Assembly: GCA_037893225.1 (NCBI GenBank)
Contig: JAZGUH010000564.1
Span: 186,001-250,000 of the forward strand
From: Hippasteria phrygiana
Lineage: Eukaryota > Echinodermata > Asteroidea > Valvatida > Goniasteridae
Length of the DNA stretch: 64,000 nt
Direction of reading: 5' to 3'
The notes under the pieces: model-generated
Database searches by the model: none
What the model was told of the DNA's origin: nothing
Seen by the model: the letters and a program-made list of their open reading frames with translations, nothing else
Translations under genes and position numbers: made by a program
Shown: positions 43,790-56,711 of the stretch, piece by piece
Numbering within the stretch: the first letter of the stretch is position 1
Layout of the letters: each line of letters begins with the position of its first letter

Positions 43790-45084
43790 CTACGGAAGAG
43801 TGCAGGGGGCGGGGATTGGAGACGCCGGTGGGGGGGAAAGGGATTGACTGGGAGTGGAAAATGCCGGGCTCTGTGAGTCAAGGGCTTGAGATAGCGTTGG
43901 AATTTTGGATTTGGGAGTGGACAGCGGTTTGGTCTTCTTTTGCAGTTTCCGAAGGGGGGTGGGGGAAGTAAATGGGACAAACTTGGGTTGATCATCAGTT
44001 GGGTTGGGGGACAGTTTGCGTTTGGTTACGACCACGTCGGAGAAGAGTCTAGTAGGAACGGGGGGGGGGGGGGGGGGGTGCCCTAGATGAAGTTGGATGT
44101 GTCCATGTCCTCGGCGGCGTTCGACGCCGGACCGTGCCCAGAAGGCGGGCCCACGGGCGGGGAAGCCGCCCCGGAAGAGGGGGCAGCCGCCACCGACGAG
44201 AAGGCAGCCCTGGACGAGGCCCCGCCCCCAGGCGAAGCCGGCGCCCCAGACAAGGTTCCAGCCCCGGCCCCAAATGAGACCCGGGCCGAAGACCCCGCCC
44301 CGACCCCCGGCCCCACAGCGGCCGGAGACGCAGCCCTAGCAGACGCCGGAGCAGATGCGTCAGCGGCCGCAGCAGCACCGGGGGGCGGAGCCGAGCCCGA
44401 GGGCCCAGGCACGGGCGGAAAGACGTGACTGGACGGCCCCCCCCCCCCCCCCCCCCCGGCTTATATGGCCGAACTCTCCACAGTTAAAGCAACGGGGAGA
44501 CTCAGTTAAGAGAAAGACACGGTAGTTGACCCCGGTGTAGGTGAAATTGATATGATCAGGGGGAACTACACCGGGGTTGAGAAGGACCTGGACTTGTCGG
44601 CGAAAGGACATTACGTGAGACAACTGTTTGTGTTTGAGACCAAGGGGAATGGGACGGATAGACGACACTATTTTACAAAAGTCTGAGATGTTATGGGCTA
44701 GGACTGTGTTAGGGATTTCAGGGAATACGTTGGAGAGAGTGAGCCGGGTAGTGGGTCGAACAAGGGGGACAAGCTCGAGGAAAGAGCCACCGTGTGCCAG
44801 TCCAGAAGCTACTGCATCGGCGACGTCTTCCCTCGAGCGTAGATAGATTGCTATATACTATTGTTAGATATGCGGCTAGCGGAGATTACGTGTTTGTCTG
44901 GCAGTGAATTAGCAAAGCTGTCAGGGTATTCATGGAGGGGGACGCGGTCAATTGCTCTGAATGCAACCCCATTGTTCCTGGTGACTCCAACAAACGGCTC
45001 GTCACCAGGAACAATGGGCTTGGGACGCTCACCCTCTCCAACGGTCGAGCGACTCGCTGTAGGCTTTTCTCCTTTACTGGCCAT
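43790..45084 (-). pseudogene. LINE ORF1 (CCHC zinc-knuckle, gag-like), broken
   Basis: It starts at ATG 45084 (MASKGEKPTASRSTVGEGER). After a short insertion near 44850 the frame continues with LRSREDVADAVASGLAHGG and SIRPIPLGLKHKQLSHVM, up to the zinc knuckle CFNCGEFGHISR near 44465. A C-tract at 44437-44457 disrupts the frame, followed by an Ala/Pro/Gly-rich part (44412-44083), another homopolymer at 44060 and a Ser/Pro-rich tail to 43790. ORF1 proteins of this type bind the LINE RNA. Confidence 0.72.
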
Positions 45085-45253
45085 GGGAAAATTTTACACG
45101 GTGAGCAAGGTCTAGTGGGATCTATATACACTAATGAACAATATATACAAGAAAACAGTAATGAAAACAGTCATATAAGGGTTAAAAACATGTACTTACT
45201 CGGAGCTCGATGGAACACACGTCCGCTAAAAAAAATTTATAATAGATAATAAA

Positions 45254-45300
45254 ACTAGAGGTCTATGTTTTTAAGAACATAGGGCTTTTCCATATGTTTT
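45254..45300 (+). repeat. GGCTTTTCC hairpin, copy 1
   Basis: ACTAGAGGT precedes the stem CTATGTT/AACATAG (45263-45282), followed by GGGCTTTTCC. First of five copies; no outer stem here. Confidence 0.65.
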
Positions 45301-45870
45301 TATGATGTTATTTCGAATTTTGTAAACTAGTGACAAATCTACCTAACCACCAAGTTTCATGACGATTAGACATGGTCTACCCTTATATGTCTTTCAAGAA
45401 ATCATGCCTTTGATGACGTCATTATGACCTCAGAAATTTTTCGCATTTATATAAAAGAATGTACGAGCTAACAAAGCTATTACAAAAAGAATTTTGAATT
45501 TAACATATGTTCTGTTGATGAGATATGGTTTTAAGAATCTTTAATGTTAAAACTTTGAAATTACTATAAAAATCATATGATGACGTCATTATGACGTCAC
45601 CTCAATTTTTATTTATAACGTACTTGTCTAGCAACATACCAGGTTTGAATGCAATTGGACTTACGGTTCTCTTGATATGGGCCTTGAAAAATGCGCCTTT
45701 AAGATGACATCACGTGACACATAATGACGTCATCATGATGTCACTTTTCGGCACACAATTTCAGATTAGGGTCTATGTTTGTATTAAGTTTGAATAAGAT
45801 CTGATGTTGTTTAGTGACTAAAGTGCCGTAGACAAAATTCGTGTTTAAGAAACCAAAAAAGTGGGTATTG
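45290..45870. repeat. Diverged 605-bp-type unit
   Basis: Same order of blocks as the main array (gagctaacaaagctattac, then ctagcaacataccaggtttg, then agggtctatgtttgt) but with more changes and several degraded TGACGTCA sites. Confidence 0.75.
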
Positions 45871-46296
45871 TGTAGTTTAGGATTTGTGTATTAATTGTGT
45901 TCATGTTAGCTCCTGGAGTATTTGATTATTCCAAAAGCCTTTTTTGTCACTAAAGTAGACTTCTCTGAATCCCAATGACACGTGCTTTTGTGATTTGGAA
46001 AGGTTTTTTAAGGCGGAAAATATGATTTTCCACCCGTTGTGTCATGTTTTGGCTCGGTCAATTTCGAACCAGCTCCTACTCTCCCACCAGTTATATATCC
46101 GTGTGAAGCTGGGTATTGTGCAATCATGTGTTTTTGACCTCTGAGCTAACGATTTCATTCAAAAAAACCTGGAGATGTTCTTGGACGTGGCCCTTTGTTC
46201 TGAATGTGGCAAAACGAACAATTTTCAAGTAGATTGTGTTCATGCCTGGGCGAAAGTGTACTAAACTACACAATCGCGCGAACAGAACAAAAACCA

Positions 46297-46370
46297 AGGC
46301 TTTGCTGCTGTAGCGGAAAAGCCGAAAATTTTGCGTCTGTTGTAAACATACGCATGGCTTTTCCGTTTTC
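46297..46370 (+). repeat. GGCTTTTCC nested hairpin, copy 2
   Basis: Outer stem CGGAAAAGCC (46314-46323) / GGCTTTTCCG (46356-46365). Inner stem TGCGTcTGTT / AACAtACGCA (46332-46354) with one mismatch. An upstream GGCTTT (46298) offers an alternative partner for the first outer arm. Confidence 0.7.
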
Positions 46371-46479
46371 TTTTTTTCTTTAACATAAATTATCAGAAGG
46401 TCTATGTCTTTGCTATGTTTAAGATCTGAGATTATTTTATGATTCACATTTCGTACTCCATACTTGACCTTTAAGTTCA

Positions 46480-49400
46480 TGTTACATGACACACGATGAC
46501 GTCATCATGACGTCACTTTGGATTTTACATGCTAGTGGCACTATCTACCTACCCACCAATTTGTATGACGATCGGACGTACCCTTATATGTGTTTCAAAA
46601 AAGCACATTTTTGAAGACGTCATGATGACGTCACACATTTTTAAAACTTATGTGAAAGAATATAGGAGCTAACAAAGCTATTACAAAAAGAATTTTGAAT
46701 TTAGCATGTTCTGTTGGTGAGATATGGCTTTAAGAAACTTTGAAGTTCAAAAACTTAAAAATTAATATAAAATCATATGATGACGTCATCTTGACGTCAC
46801 CTCGAATTTTATCTATAACACGAGCTAGCCTACCAACATATCAGGTTTGAAGGAAATCGGACCTACCGTTCTCTAGATATGGGCCCTTGGAAAACGCACA
46901 TTTAAGATGACGTCACATGACACGTGATGACGTCATCATGACGTCACGTTTCGGCTTACATTTTCAGCTCAGGGTCTATGTTTGTGTTAAGTTTAATTAA
47001 GATCCGAGGTTGTTTAGTGACCAAAGTGCCACTTACAAAATTCGTGTACAAAGTCTATGGGATTTGGGATAGAACTAAACAATTCACAGAAAATCAGCCG
47101 ATGACGTCATCATGACGTCACCTCGGATTTTACATGCTAGTAGCACTATCTACCTACCCACTAATTTTTATGACGATCGGACGTACCCTTATGTGTGTTT
47201 CAGAAATGCACATTTTTGATGACGTCATGATGACGTCACACATTTTTCAAATGTATGTGAAAGAATATAGGAGCTAACAAAGCTATTACAAAAAGAATTT
47301 TGAATTTAGCATGTTCTGTTGGTGAGATATGGCTTTAAGAAACTTTGAAGTTCAAAAACTTAAAAATTAATATAAAATCATATGATGACGTCATCTTGAC
47401 GTCACCTCAAATTTTATCTATAACACGAGCTAGCCTACCAACATATCAGGTTTGAAGGAAATCGGACCTACCGTTCTCTAGATATGGGCCCTTGGAAAAC
47501 GCACATTTAAGATGACGTCACATGACACGTGATGACGTCATCATGACGTCACGTTTCGGCATACATTTTTCAGCTTAGGGTCTCTGTTTGTGTTAAGCCT
47601 GATTAAGATCTGATGTTGTTTAATGACCAAAGTGTCCCGTACAAAATTCGTGTACAAAGTCTATGGGATTTGGGATAGAACTAAAATAATCATAGAAAAT
47701 CAGCCGATGACGTCATCATGACGTCACCTCGGATTTAACATGCTAGTAGCACTATCTACCTACACACTAATTTTTATGAGGATCGTCCCTACCCTTATAT
47801 GTGTTTCAAAAAAGCATATTTTTGATGACGTCATGATGACGTCACACATTTTTCACATTTATGTGAAAGAATATAGGAGCTAACAAAGCTATTACAAAAA
47901 GAATTTTGAATTTAGCATGTTCTGTTGATGAGATATGGCTTTAAGAAACTTTGAAGTTCAAAAACTTTAATATTACTGTAAAATCGTATGATGACGTCAT
48001 CATGACGTCACCTCAGTTTTCATCTATAACACGAGCTACCATACCAACATACCTCGTTTGAAGGCAATCGGACGTACCGTTCTCTAGATATGGGCCCTTG
48101 AAAAATGCACCTTTAAGATGACGTCACAAGACACGTGATGACGTCATCATGACATCACGTTTCGGCATACATTTTCAGCTTAGGGTCTCTGTTTGTGTTA
48201 AGCCTGATTAAGATCTGATGTTGTTTAGTGACCAAAGTGTCCCGTACAAAATTCGTGTACAAAGTCTATGGGATTTGGGATAGAACTAAAAAAAATCACA
48301 GAAAATCAGCCGATGACGTCATCATGACGTCACCTCGGATTTTACATGCTAGTAGCACTATCTACCTACCCACTAATTTTTATGACGATCGGACTGACCC
48401 TTATATGTGTTTCAAAAAAGCCTCTTTTTGATGACGTCATGGAGACGTCACACATTTTTCACATTTATGTAAAGGAATATAGGAGCTAACAAAGCTATTA
48501 CAAAAATAATTTTGAATTTAGCATGTTCTGTTGGTGAGATATGGCTTTAAGAAACTTTGAAGTTCAAAAACTTAAAAATTACTATAAAATCGTATGATGA
48601 CGTCATCATGACGTCATGTCAATTTTCATCTATAACACGAGCTAGCCTACCAACATACCAGGTTTGAAGGAAATTGGATATACCGTTCTCTAGACAGGGG
48701 CCCTTGAATACTGCACCTTTAAGATGACGTCACGTGACACGTGATGATGTCATCATGACGTCACTCTACGACATACAATTTCAGCTTAGGGTCTATGTTT
48801 GTGTTAAGTCTGATTAAGATTTGACGTTGTTTAGTGACCAAAGTGCCACTTACAAAATTCGTGTACAAAGTCTATGGGATTTGGGATAGAACTAAAAAAA
48901 TCACAGAAAATCAGCCGATGACGTCATCATGACGTCACCTCGGATTTTACATGCCAGTAGCACTATCTACCTACCCACTAATTTTTGTGACGATCGGACT
49001 GACCCTTATATGTGTTTCAAAAAAGCCTCTTTTTGATGACGTCATGGTGACGTCACACATTTTTCACATTTATGTAAAGGAATATAGGAGCTAACAAAGC
49101 TATTACAAAAAGAATTTTGAATTTAGCATGTTCTGTTGGTGAGATATGGCTTTAAGAAACTTTGAAGTTCAAAAACTTAAAAATTACTATAAAATCGTAT
49201 GATGACGTCATCATGACGTCATGTCAATTTTCATCTATAACACGAGCTAGCCTACCAACATACCAGGTTTGAAGGAAATTGGATATACCGTTCTCTAGAC
49301 AGGGGCCCTTGAATACTGCACCTTTAAGATGACGTCACGTGACACGTGATGATGTCATCATGACGTCACTCTACGACATACAATTTCAGCTTAGGGTCTA

Positions 49401-50570
49401 TGTTTGTGTTAAGTCTGATTAAGATTTGACGTTGTTTAGTGACCAAAGTGCCACTTACAAAATTCGTGTACAAAGTCTATGGGATTTGGGATAGAACTAA
49501 AAAAATCACAGAAAATCAGCCGATGACGTCATCATGACGTCACCTCGGATTTTACATGCCAGTAGCACTATCTACCTACCCACTAATTTTTGTGACGATC
49601 GGACTGACCCTTATATGTGTTTCAAAAAAGCCTCTTTTTGATGACGTCATGGTGACGTCACACATTTTTCACATTTATGTAAAGGAATATAGGAGCTAAC
49701 AAAGCTATTACAAAAAGAATTTTGAATTTAGCATGTTCTGTTGGTGAGATATGGCTTTAAGAAACTTTGAAGTTCAAAAACTTAAAAATTACTATAAAAT
49801 CGTATGATGACGTCATCATGATGTCATGTCAATTTTCATCTATAACACGAGCTAGCCTACCAACATACCAGGTTTGAAGGAAATTGGATATACCGTTCTC
49901 TAGACAGGGGCCCTTGAATACTGCACCTTTAAGATGACGTCACGTGACACGTGATGACGTCATCATGACGTCACTCTACGACATACAATTTCAGCTTAGG
50001 GTCTATGTTTGTGTTAAGTCTGATTAAGATTTGACGTTGTTTAGTGACCAAAGTGCCACTTACAAAAATTCGTGTACAAAGTCTATGGGATTTGGGATAG
50101 AACTAAAAAAATCACAGAAAATCAGCCGATGACGTCATCATGACGTCACCTCGGATTTTACATGCTAGTAGCACTATCTACCTACCCACTAATTTTTATG
50201 ACGATCGGACTGACCCTTATATGTGTTTCAAAAAAGCCTCTTTTTGATGACGTCATGGTGACGTCACACATTTTTCACATTTATGTGAAAGAATATAGGA
50301 GCTAACAAAGCTATTACAAAAAGAATTTTGAATTTAGCATGTTCTGTTGGTGAGATATGGCTTTAAGAAACTTTGAAGTTCAAAAACTTAAAAATTACTA
50401 TAAAATCGTATGATGACGTCATCATGACGTCACGTCAATTTTCATCTATAACACGAGCTAGCCAACCAACATACCAGGTTTGAAGGAAATTGGATATACC
50501 GTTCTCTAAATATGGGCCCTTGAAAAACGCACATTTAGGATGACGTCACGTGACACGTGACACGATTTTA
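46480..50570. repeat. 605-606-bp tandem array rich in TGACGTCA
   Basis: The marker ttcgtgtacaaagtctatgg starts at about 47041, 47647, 48252, 48858, 49463 and 50069, a period of 605-606 bp. Adjacent units near 48.3-50.1 kb are almost identical. Each unit has four blocks, most ending in a pair such as gatgacgtcatcatgacgtc. By eye the unit 48913-49520 holds eight exact TGACGTCA sites and a cacgtgacacgtg double E-box-like dyad. No long open frame is conserved between units, so I call it satellite-like and non-coding. Confidence 0.93.
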
Positions 50571-51170
50571 ACAATTCAAGAATTCAGCGACTTGAAAAAA
50601 GACTAGAAATCAACCCCTTTTATGAACAGCATGCTCTTTTAAGCCATGGTTATCTGCCCTTCCCAGAATTCCTTTGTGTTATATTGAATTTGGTCTAAAT
50701 TTTGAAATTGCTGTTATTTCTTACTTGAGTGAGCCACGATCATGAAATTTTGGAATTAGGTACAGATAAATTCAATGTATATATTTTTGTAATCGGATTG
50801 ACCCTTACAAGCGTTAAAAAAAAAAAAAATTTTTGATGACGTCATCATGACGTCACACAATTTTCGCTTTTTAAGGCATATCTTTGAGACATACCAAAGC
50901 TATAACAAAAAGAATTTTGAAATTATCTTGTTTTGTTCGCTAGATATATTTAAAAGAATGTTACGATTTTAAAAATTCAAAAATTCATAAAAAATCACGT
51001 GATGACGTCATCACGACGTCACTCTACGACATACAATTTCAGCTTAGGGTCTATGTTTGATGTAAGTTTGGTTAGGTTCTGAGGTTTTTTAAGACCTAAA
51101 GTGCCGCCGACAAAATTCGTGTACAAAGTCTATGGGATTTTGGTCAGAACTAAAAGAAGAAGAAGAAAAA
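50571..51170. repeat. Second repeat type (agcgacttgaaaaaagac family), copy 1
   Basis: Begins agcgacttgaaaaaagac, passes ttaagccatggttatctgcc, ttcccagaattcctttgtg and gagtgagccacgatcatg, then gatgacgtcatcatgacgtc. It ends with accgccgacaaaattcgtg before the hairpin at 51.18 kb. Other copies lie at 56712-57260, 61090-61321 joined to 63579-63960, and from 63927 onward. Confidence 0.85.
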
Positions 51171-51220
51171 ACTAGACTTCTATGTCTGTTACAAGAACAG
51201 AACATAGGGCTTTTCCGTTT
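51171..51220 (+). repeat. GGCTTTTCC hairpin, copy 3
   Basis: ACTAGACTTC, then TATGTcTGTT / AACAgaACATA (51181-51205), then GGGCTTTTCCG. The inner stem differs from copy 2 by paired changes (TATGT:ACATA versus TGCGT:ACGCA). Confidence 0.7.
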
Positions 51221-51960
51221 TTGTTTGTTTTTTTTCAGCATAAAAGTTGTTAAGGGTCTTGTCTTTGATGAGGTTTCTAAGATCTGAGATTATTTCATGA
51301 CCCAAATTTCTAACTTCAAACTCGACCTTTAAGTTCATGCTGCGTGATCCATGATGACGTTATAACGCCAGCACTTCTCAAAGCAAATTTGCAACGTGGT
51401 CTTGGCCTGTGTCAAGATTGGAGTCAATTTGATCAATGACAATATAGAATTGGAGAGTAGGCCTACAATGAAATGTGAAACATTTAAAGATTCACAAAAA
51501 ATCAGCCAATGACATGATCATGACGGCACTTCGAATTTTACATGCTATGACAATACCAACTGGCCCACCAATTTTCATGACGATCGAACCTACCCTTATA
51601 CGTGCTTTAAAAAAAAGCACATTTTTGATGACGTCATCATGACGGCACCCATTTTTCGCATTTATATGTAAGTATCTATGACCTAACGGACCTAATAATT
51701 TTTTTTTCGAAATTAGTATGTACAGTTGATGAGATATGACTTTAAAAGGTTCAAAAACTAAAAAAATACTATAAAATCGTATGATGACGTAATCATGACG
51801 TCACATCAATTTCCATCTGTAACACATGCTGGCCTATCTAGATACCACATATCAACTTAATCGGACTTGTACTTCCATAGATATATGGCTTCGAAAAATG
51901 CCCCTTTAAGATGACGTCACGTGACATGTGATGACCATCATTGAAAGTCAAGTCAGGGTT
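51221..51960. repeat. Diverged TGACGTCA repeats
   Basis: Degraded units with tgatgacgtcatcatgacgg, cacattttt and an imperfect copy of the 150-bp unit (51820-51950). No gene. Confidence 0.75.
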
Positions 51961-52060
51961 CCCACATAAATCTGAAAACCAAATTCCATGACCTTTCCAG
52001 GACTTTCCAAGACTAAATTTCCATGACATTTAATATCATTTTGCAGAGAAAAGTTGTTTG
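51961..52060. repeat. Fragment of a gggttcccacat repeat
   Basis: cagggttcccacataaatctg followed by ccatgacctttccaggac and ttccaagactaaatttcc. This wording is familiar from dispersed repeats of aquatic animals (from memory). Only one end is visible. Confidence 0.4.
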
Positions 52061-54400
52061 GTATTATGGTACTGATGAACCCCTGATGGGGCTAACCATT
52101 TGTTAGCTTTTGAAAATAAGTGTTAATTATTAATGCCCTCCTCCCATCCGATCCACCCACTTTAATAACAAAAACAAGATAAGATGATATATAATAAGAT
52201 GTACATAATGGCTGTGGCACTAACAGCTACCATCAGCAAAGAAGACAGAAAAAAGATAGAAAGAAGAAAGATAGTAAATGACTAAATCACATGCAGCAGA
52301 CACATGGAGGTAGCACGTCAGTAGAGAGATTCACGCGAACCGGCATTGGCGACGCTATTTGCAATGCCCAATTTTCTGTCAGTGCTGCGACTGGCTTTAA
52401 TTTGTTTTTATTTAGTTTTGATCATTTAATTTTCTATAATAATTGGTGTTTGTTTATTGTTACTATTTTAAATGACTCATAACATTATTTTTATATTTAT
52501 AACAAATTGATCAGAAATAAATTAGGCTCAAATTTTCAATTATAAAATTAGCAATTTAGCAATAATGGTCACAACTTTTAACTGAAATTGTCCTCCAAAA
52601 TGACCAAAAAATTAAATCAATAAAAATCCACAATAGGGTTAACCTAACATGACTACTATTGGCCCTCATTCTATTTCTAATTCTATTTACTCTTTTCAGT
52701 AATATAATATTTAAAAGAATTGTTTGTCTTAAAATCTCTGTGGTATTATAAGTTACAGCATCATCACCATACTGCACATTTCTCATCCAAGTTGATAACA
52801 GGACCCCCCCCCCCCCCTGCAAACAATCATGGTGGAATAAAACTATTCAATGCGGCCACCATTAAATATCAACATGTAGGTATGTACAGTCTGCTTTGTT
52901 TTCTTTTAAAGTTTATTTTCATATAGTCTAAACAGATTGCATACAAACCTTTACCCTAATAATCTCCTAGGGTGTGTGAAAAATCATCTACTGAGAATTG
53001 AGGACTTTTATGGTTAAGATATCATTTACATGATTAGGTTTAATATTCAGCTACCATCTCTAATCTTGTTTTCAATTATATCATGTTTATGTGCCCACAT
53101 TACATTGAGCTTACTGTATTGAGTTAAACCTACATGTATGTGGTTCATTCCATGAAGTTGGGTACATAAAGTGTGACATTTTGCCAAAAAGGGCAATGTT
53201 TAAACCATAAAATATATATTTTCTACCTTTATCAGTTTTCCCTGATCTGGATACGTTGTTCATGCACACTTGCAATTAGTAGTTTCACAAGTCAAATACA
53301 GGATTCTTTGGATTGTTTTTCACACTCGATGAAGATATATTGTCAAAATGTGTGACATTCCTCCAAATTTGGTGTCCTGTTACACGTGAAACCAGTACCT
53401 TAAAATGTCATTATATTCTCTCTGCTTTTATTAATTTGTCTAATTGTTACTAATTTTATAAACTTATAAGTAGGTCTTATTATGGTATAAAACTTGCGAC
53501 TCTTCTAAGAAAGCTGGTAGATATAGGCTTATGGGTCATTCCGTAAATGAAAAATATATGGTGTTCGTGTTACATGTGAAACAAAAACACATTTTCTGAC
53601 ATATTTCCATTGATTTGCCTTGAACATTTTATGAACTAGTTAAGGATATACATCTCTAATGAAAATATATGAAAATCAGACCTCTTCAGTAAATATGAGG
53701 CATAAAATATTAATTTTTGTGGATTTTACATGTAACATAGACACTGGTGTCAATGTTACATGTGAAACCCATCGCTTATTTGTACCATATCACTGTAAAT
53801 TTCAATTGCAAAAGTCTGACTTCCATTTGTTCAATATTGCTGTCTGTAAGTACACAGAAGGTGGTTTATTAAAGAAAGTGTTGAATAAAGTTCTTAAGAT
53901 ATGGCAAAAGTTAGGTACTGCAGCTCAATTCTGTTTGATCCACTGCCATCTTCACTGACAAATGTACATGCTGTCATCAAATCTGAAATAAGGAAAAATA
54001 AAAATTGTCCCCTGTGTATTTCTATATTTTATTCATGTGTTGAGTTTTGGTTTTTTTATCTGGGGTTCAGGGTGAGCTGGTTGGGTTTATAATTTGTACA
54101 GATACATGCATGCCCCCAGGCCCAACTTGCAGACTAGGCTGTGTATAATAATAATAATTAACTTCTCTGAGACAAGTAGGGGCATATCTCACTCCCCGAA
54201 AACATGTATTTTAGACATCAAACTCTTCAGTTTATTCAGTTGGTGGGGGTTTGAAAGTAAAATCTCTCTTCATAATCGTGTCATCATATGGCACAACCTT
54301 TAGTTGGAGGCTTTTGTTGGGGAATTTTCACTGCTAAATAGAGAAAAACAGTTTGTGTTCACTATACATAGCCTAATTATTCTTGGCAGTGTCTGGTCAG
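52061..54400. other. No gene; recurring gttacatgtgaaac
   Basis: AT-rich and non-coding. The phrase gttacatgtgaaac (or gttacacgtgaaac) occurs at about 53380, 53568 and 53753, spaced near 187 bp, which suggests an old tandem repeat. A C14 tract lies at 52804. Confidence 0.5.
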
Positions 54401-54409
54401 AAATTAATG

Positions 54410-55350
54410 TACATGTACTACAAGTGTTTACATACATGTACATGTACATATGTAAATTTCTGTCTCATTTTCCACAAATTTTTAGGAAATAAATCTTGAA
54501 ATAAGTTGTGCCACATACTTAGACAAACAGGGTTGGTTATTTCCCACGATTTCTGTGTTTCTGACCCATGCTGGTAGGGGTATTAAAGTAAAATCTCTCC
54601 ACAGAATGTTGTAATTTTGTTGGGGAATTTTCACTACAGTGTTCACATACATGTACAGTAAATTTGTGTCTTATTTTCCACAAATATTTAGGAGATAAAT
54701 CTTGAAGTAACAGGTTGTGGCACATATTTAGACAAGCAGGGTTACATGTACATATGTAAATTTCTGTCTCATTTTCCACAAATTTTTAGGAAATAAATCT
54801 TGAAATAAGTTGTGCCACATACTTAGACAAACAGGGTTGGTTATTTCCCACGATTTCTGTGTTTCTGACCCATGCTGGTAGGGGTATTAAAGTAAAATCT
54901 CTCCACAGAATTTTGTAATTTTGTTGGGGAATTTTCACTACAGTGTTCACATACATGTACAGTAAATTTGTGTCTTATTTTCCACAAATATTTAGGAGAT
55001 AAATCTTGAAGTAACAGGTTGTGGCACATATTTAGACAAGCAGGGTTACATGTACATATGTAAATTTCTGTCTCATTTTCCACAAATTTTTAGGAAATAA
55101 ATCTTGAAATAAGTTGTGCCACATACTTAGACAAACAGGGTTGGTTATTTCCCACGATTTCTGTGTTTCTGACCCATGCTGGTAGGGGTATTAAAGTAAA
55201 ATCTCTCCACAGAATTTTGTAATTTTGTTGGGGAATTTTCACTACAGTGTTCACATACATGTACAGTAAATTTGTGTCTTATTTTCCACAAATATTTAGG
55301 AGATAAATCTTGAAGTAACAGGTTGTGGCACATATTTAGACAAGCAGGGT
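54410..55350. repeat. 304-bp tandem repeat, three copies, each of two half-units
   Basis: ttatttcccacgatttctgtg recurs at about 54538, 54842 and 55146 (period 304). Each unit holds two diverged halves of about 150 bp sharing ttttccacaaat, taaatcttgaa and cacatactta/cacatattta, so it is a higher-order repeat. Further decayed halves run on to about 55890. A minus-strand open peptide of about 80 residues is repeated with it but resembles no protein I know. Confidence 0.92.
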
Positions 55351-55890
55351 TTGTTAATTTCCAAGATTTCGCTGTTTCTGACTAGCTGGTTGGGTTTATA
55401 ATTTGTACAGATGTACTACATGTAGGCCCTATACTTGCAGACTGGGTTGTAACTTTTCTGAGACAAGACTAGTATAGGAGCATAACTCACTCCCCAACAA
55501 CAACTTTTTCAAGTTGTGTTGAAAATGTCTGTCCAACATGTCAAAGCATTTATCTGCAATCATTCATGTTCAGAATTGTGTAATCACATAAATTTGAGGC
55601 TTTTGTTGGAGAATTTGCACTGCTAAATAGAGGAAAAACATGTTAATTTGTTTTGGCTTTAGGCCTACATGTATTATTGGCAGTGTATGGTCACAAATCT
55701 CTTTTAGTAATGTACATGTAGAGTGTTCATATATATTTTGTACTATGTAAATTTCTATCTCATATTCCACAAATATTTAGGAGATAAATCTTTAAAAATA
55801 ACACGTAGTGCCACATATTTAGACAAGCAGGGTTGGTTTATTTTCCAAGATTTCGCTGCTTCTGAACCATGCTGGTGCGGAATATTAAAG

Positions 55891-56711
55891 TAAAATCTCG
55901 CAATTTTCGACATGCTTACCTGAATATCTCGACCACCAAATTGAAACATGTTGCTGTCCTACTGAACTTCCTCCATGATTGGACCATCGCCTTGTTAAAC
56001 GTTTGGACATGATCTAAGGTCTAAGGTCGTCTGCAGTGATCGTGTGGTTTTTCTGAATATGTATCTGAAGTCTCAACAAAAGCATCCGGTTTCACCCTTA
56101 CAACGGCATCCAAAATGATAGATACGTCACTTGAGATACAAGTAGAGTTCGAGGATTAAGGTGCAGACACTAAGGTTCAAATACGAGCCGGACGAAAAGT
56201 CGAATTTCACGTCCAACTCCAAGAGGCACCCGTTGAGCCCCGAGGCGCGCGCAGTGCCGCTGGCCGATATATGCAAACATGTATCCATGTCATGTTTAAG
56301 AATCCACTACCATAATATATATGCACAGCTCGTTTGTGCATGCTCCGGGTTGCACGAAAAATGTTTTTTCGGGTTTAACTTGATCGTATTCTCATTTTGA
56401 GGGGATCAGTCGCTGCATGAATGACTACTCTGCATTTTGGGTGAGTGTTTGGTTGATATATTCAGGGAAACAGAAGATATCGGCGCTCCAAACAAAAATC
56501 GCTGTGAACCCAATGTAAGTCCTTCCAGCTCTAAACGGCGAATCTCGCATGTACAGATAGATTTTGTTGTTGTTGCAGACTATACGTGTGTGGAAATTTG
56601 GCATCTGCAGCGTATGTACGTACTTTGTTAGGCTTGATTCTGCATGATTAGGAAGTTAGCGAAACGTTACGCACGGTTTCGGATACCACCGTCCACAGCT
56701 ACCTGTGATTA
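55891..56711. other. No gene recognised
   Basis: A small plus-strand open stretch at 56161-56400 (RFKYEPDEKSNFTSNSKRH...) has CpG-richer codons than its surroundings but no family I recognise and no clear splice sites. Confidence 0.3.

Larger units (their letters stand above)
41160..45200 (-). mobile_element. Tx1/L1-like LINE, decayed, near full length
   Basis: On the minus strand from about 45200: ORF1 with a CCHC zinc knuckle, a Pro/Ala-rich part, then APE endonuclease and reverse transcriptase, ending at a short T-run (poly(A) on the minus strand) near 41160. It interrupts the TGACGTCA repeat: repeat sequence lies directly on both sides. Confidence 0.82.

Noticed and set aside
43656..44428. 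Gly-rich and Ala/Pro-rich plus-strand frames
   Set aside because: Antisense of the GC-rich parts of the LINE ORF1/ORF2; no start context or domain.
54537..55333. Repeated 60-80-residue minus-strand protein (CTCNPACLNMCHNLL...)
   Set aside because: The frame repeats only because the 304-bp DNA unit repeats. No known domain, and the half-units do not keep the frame.
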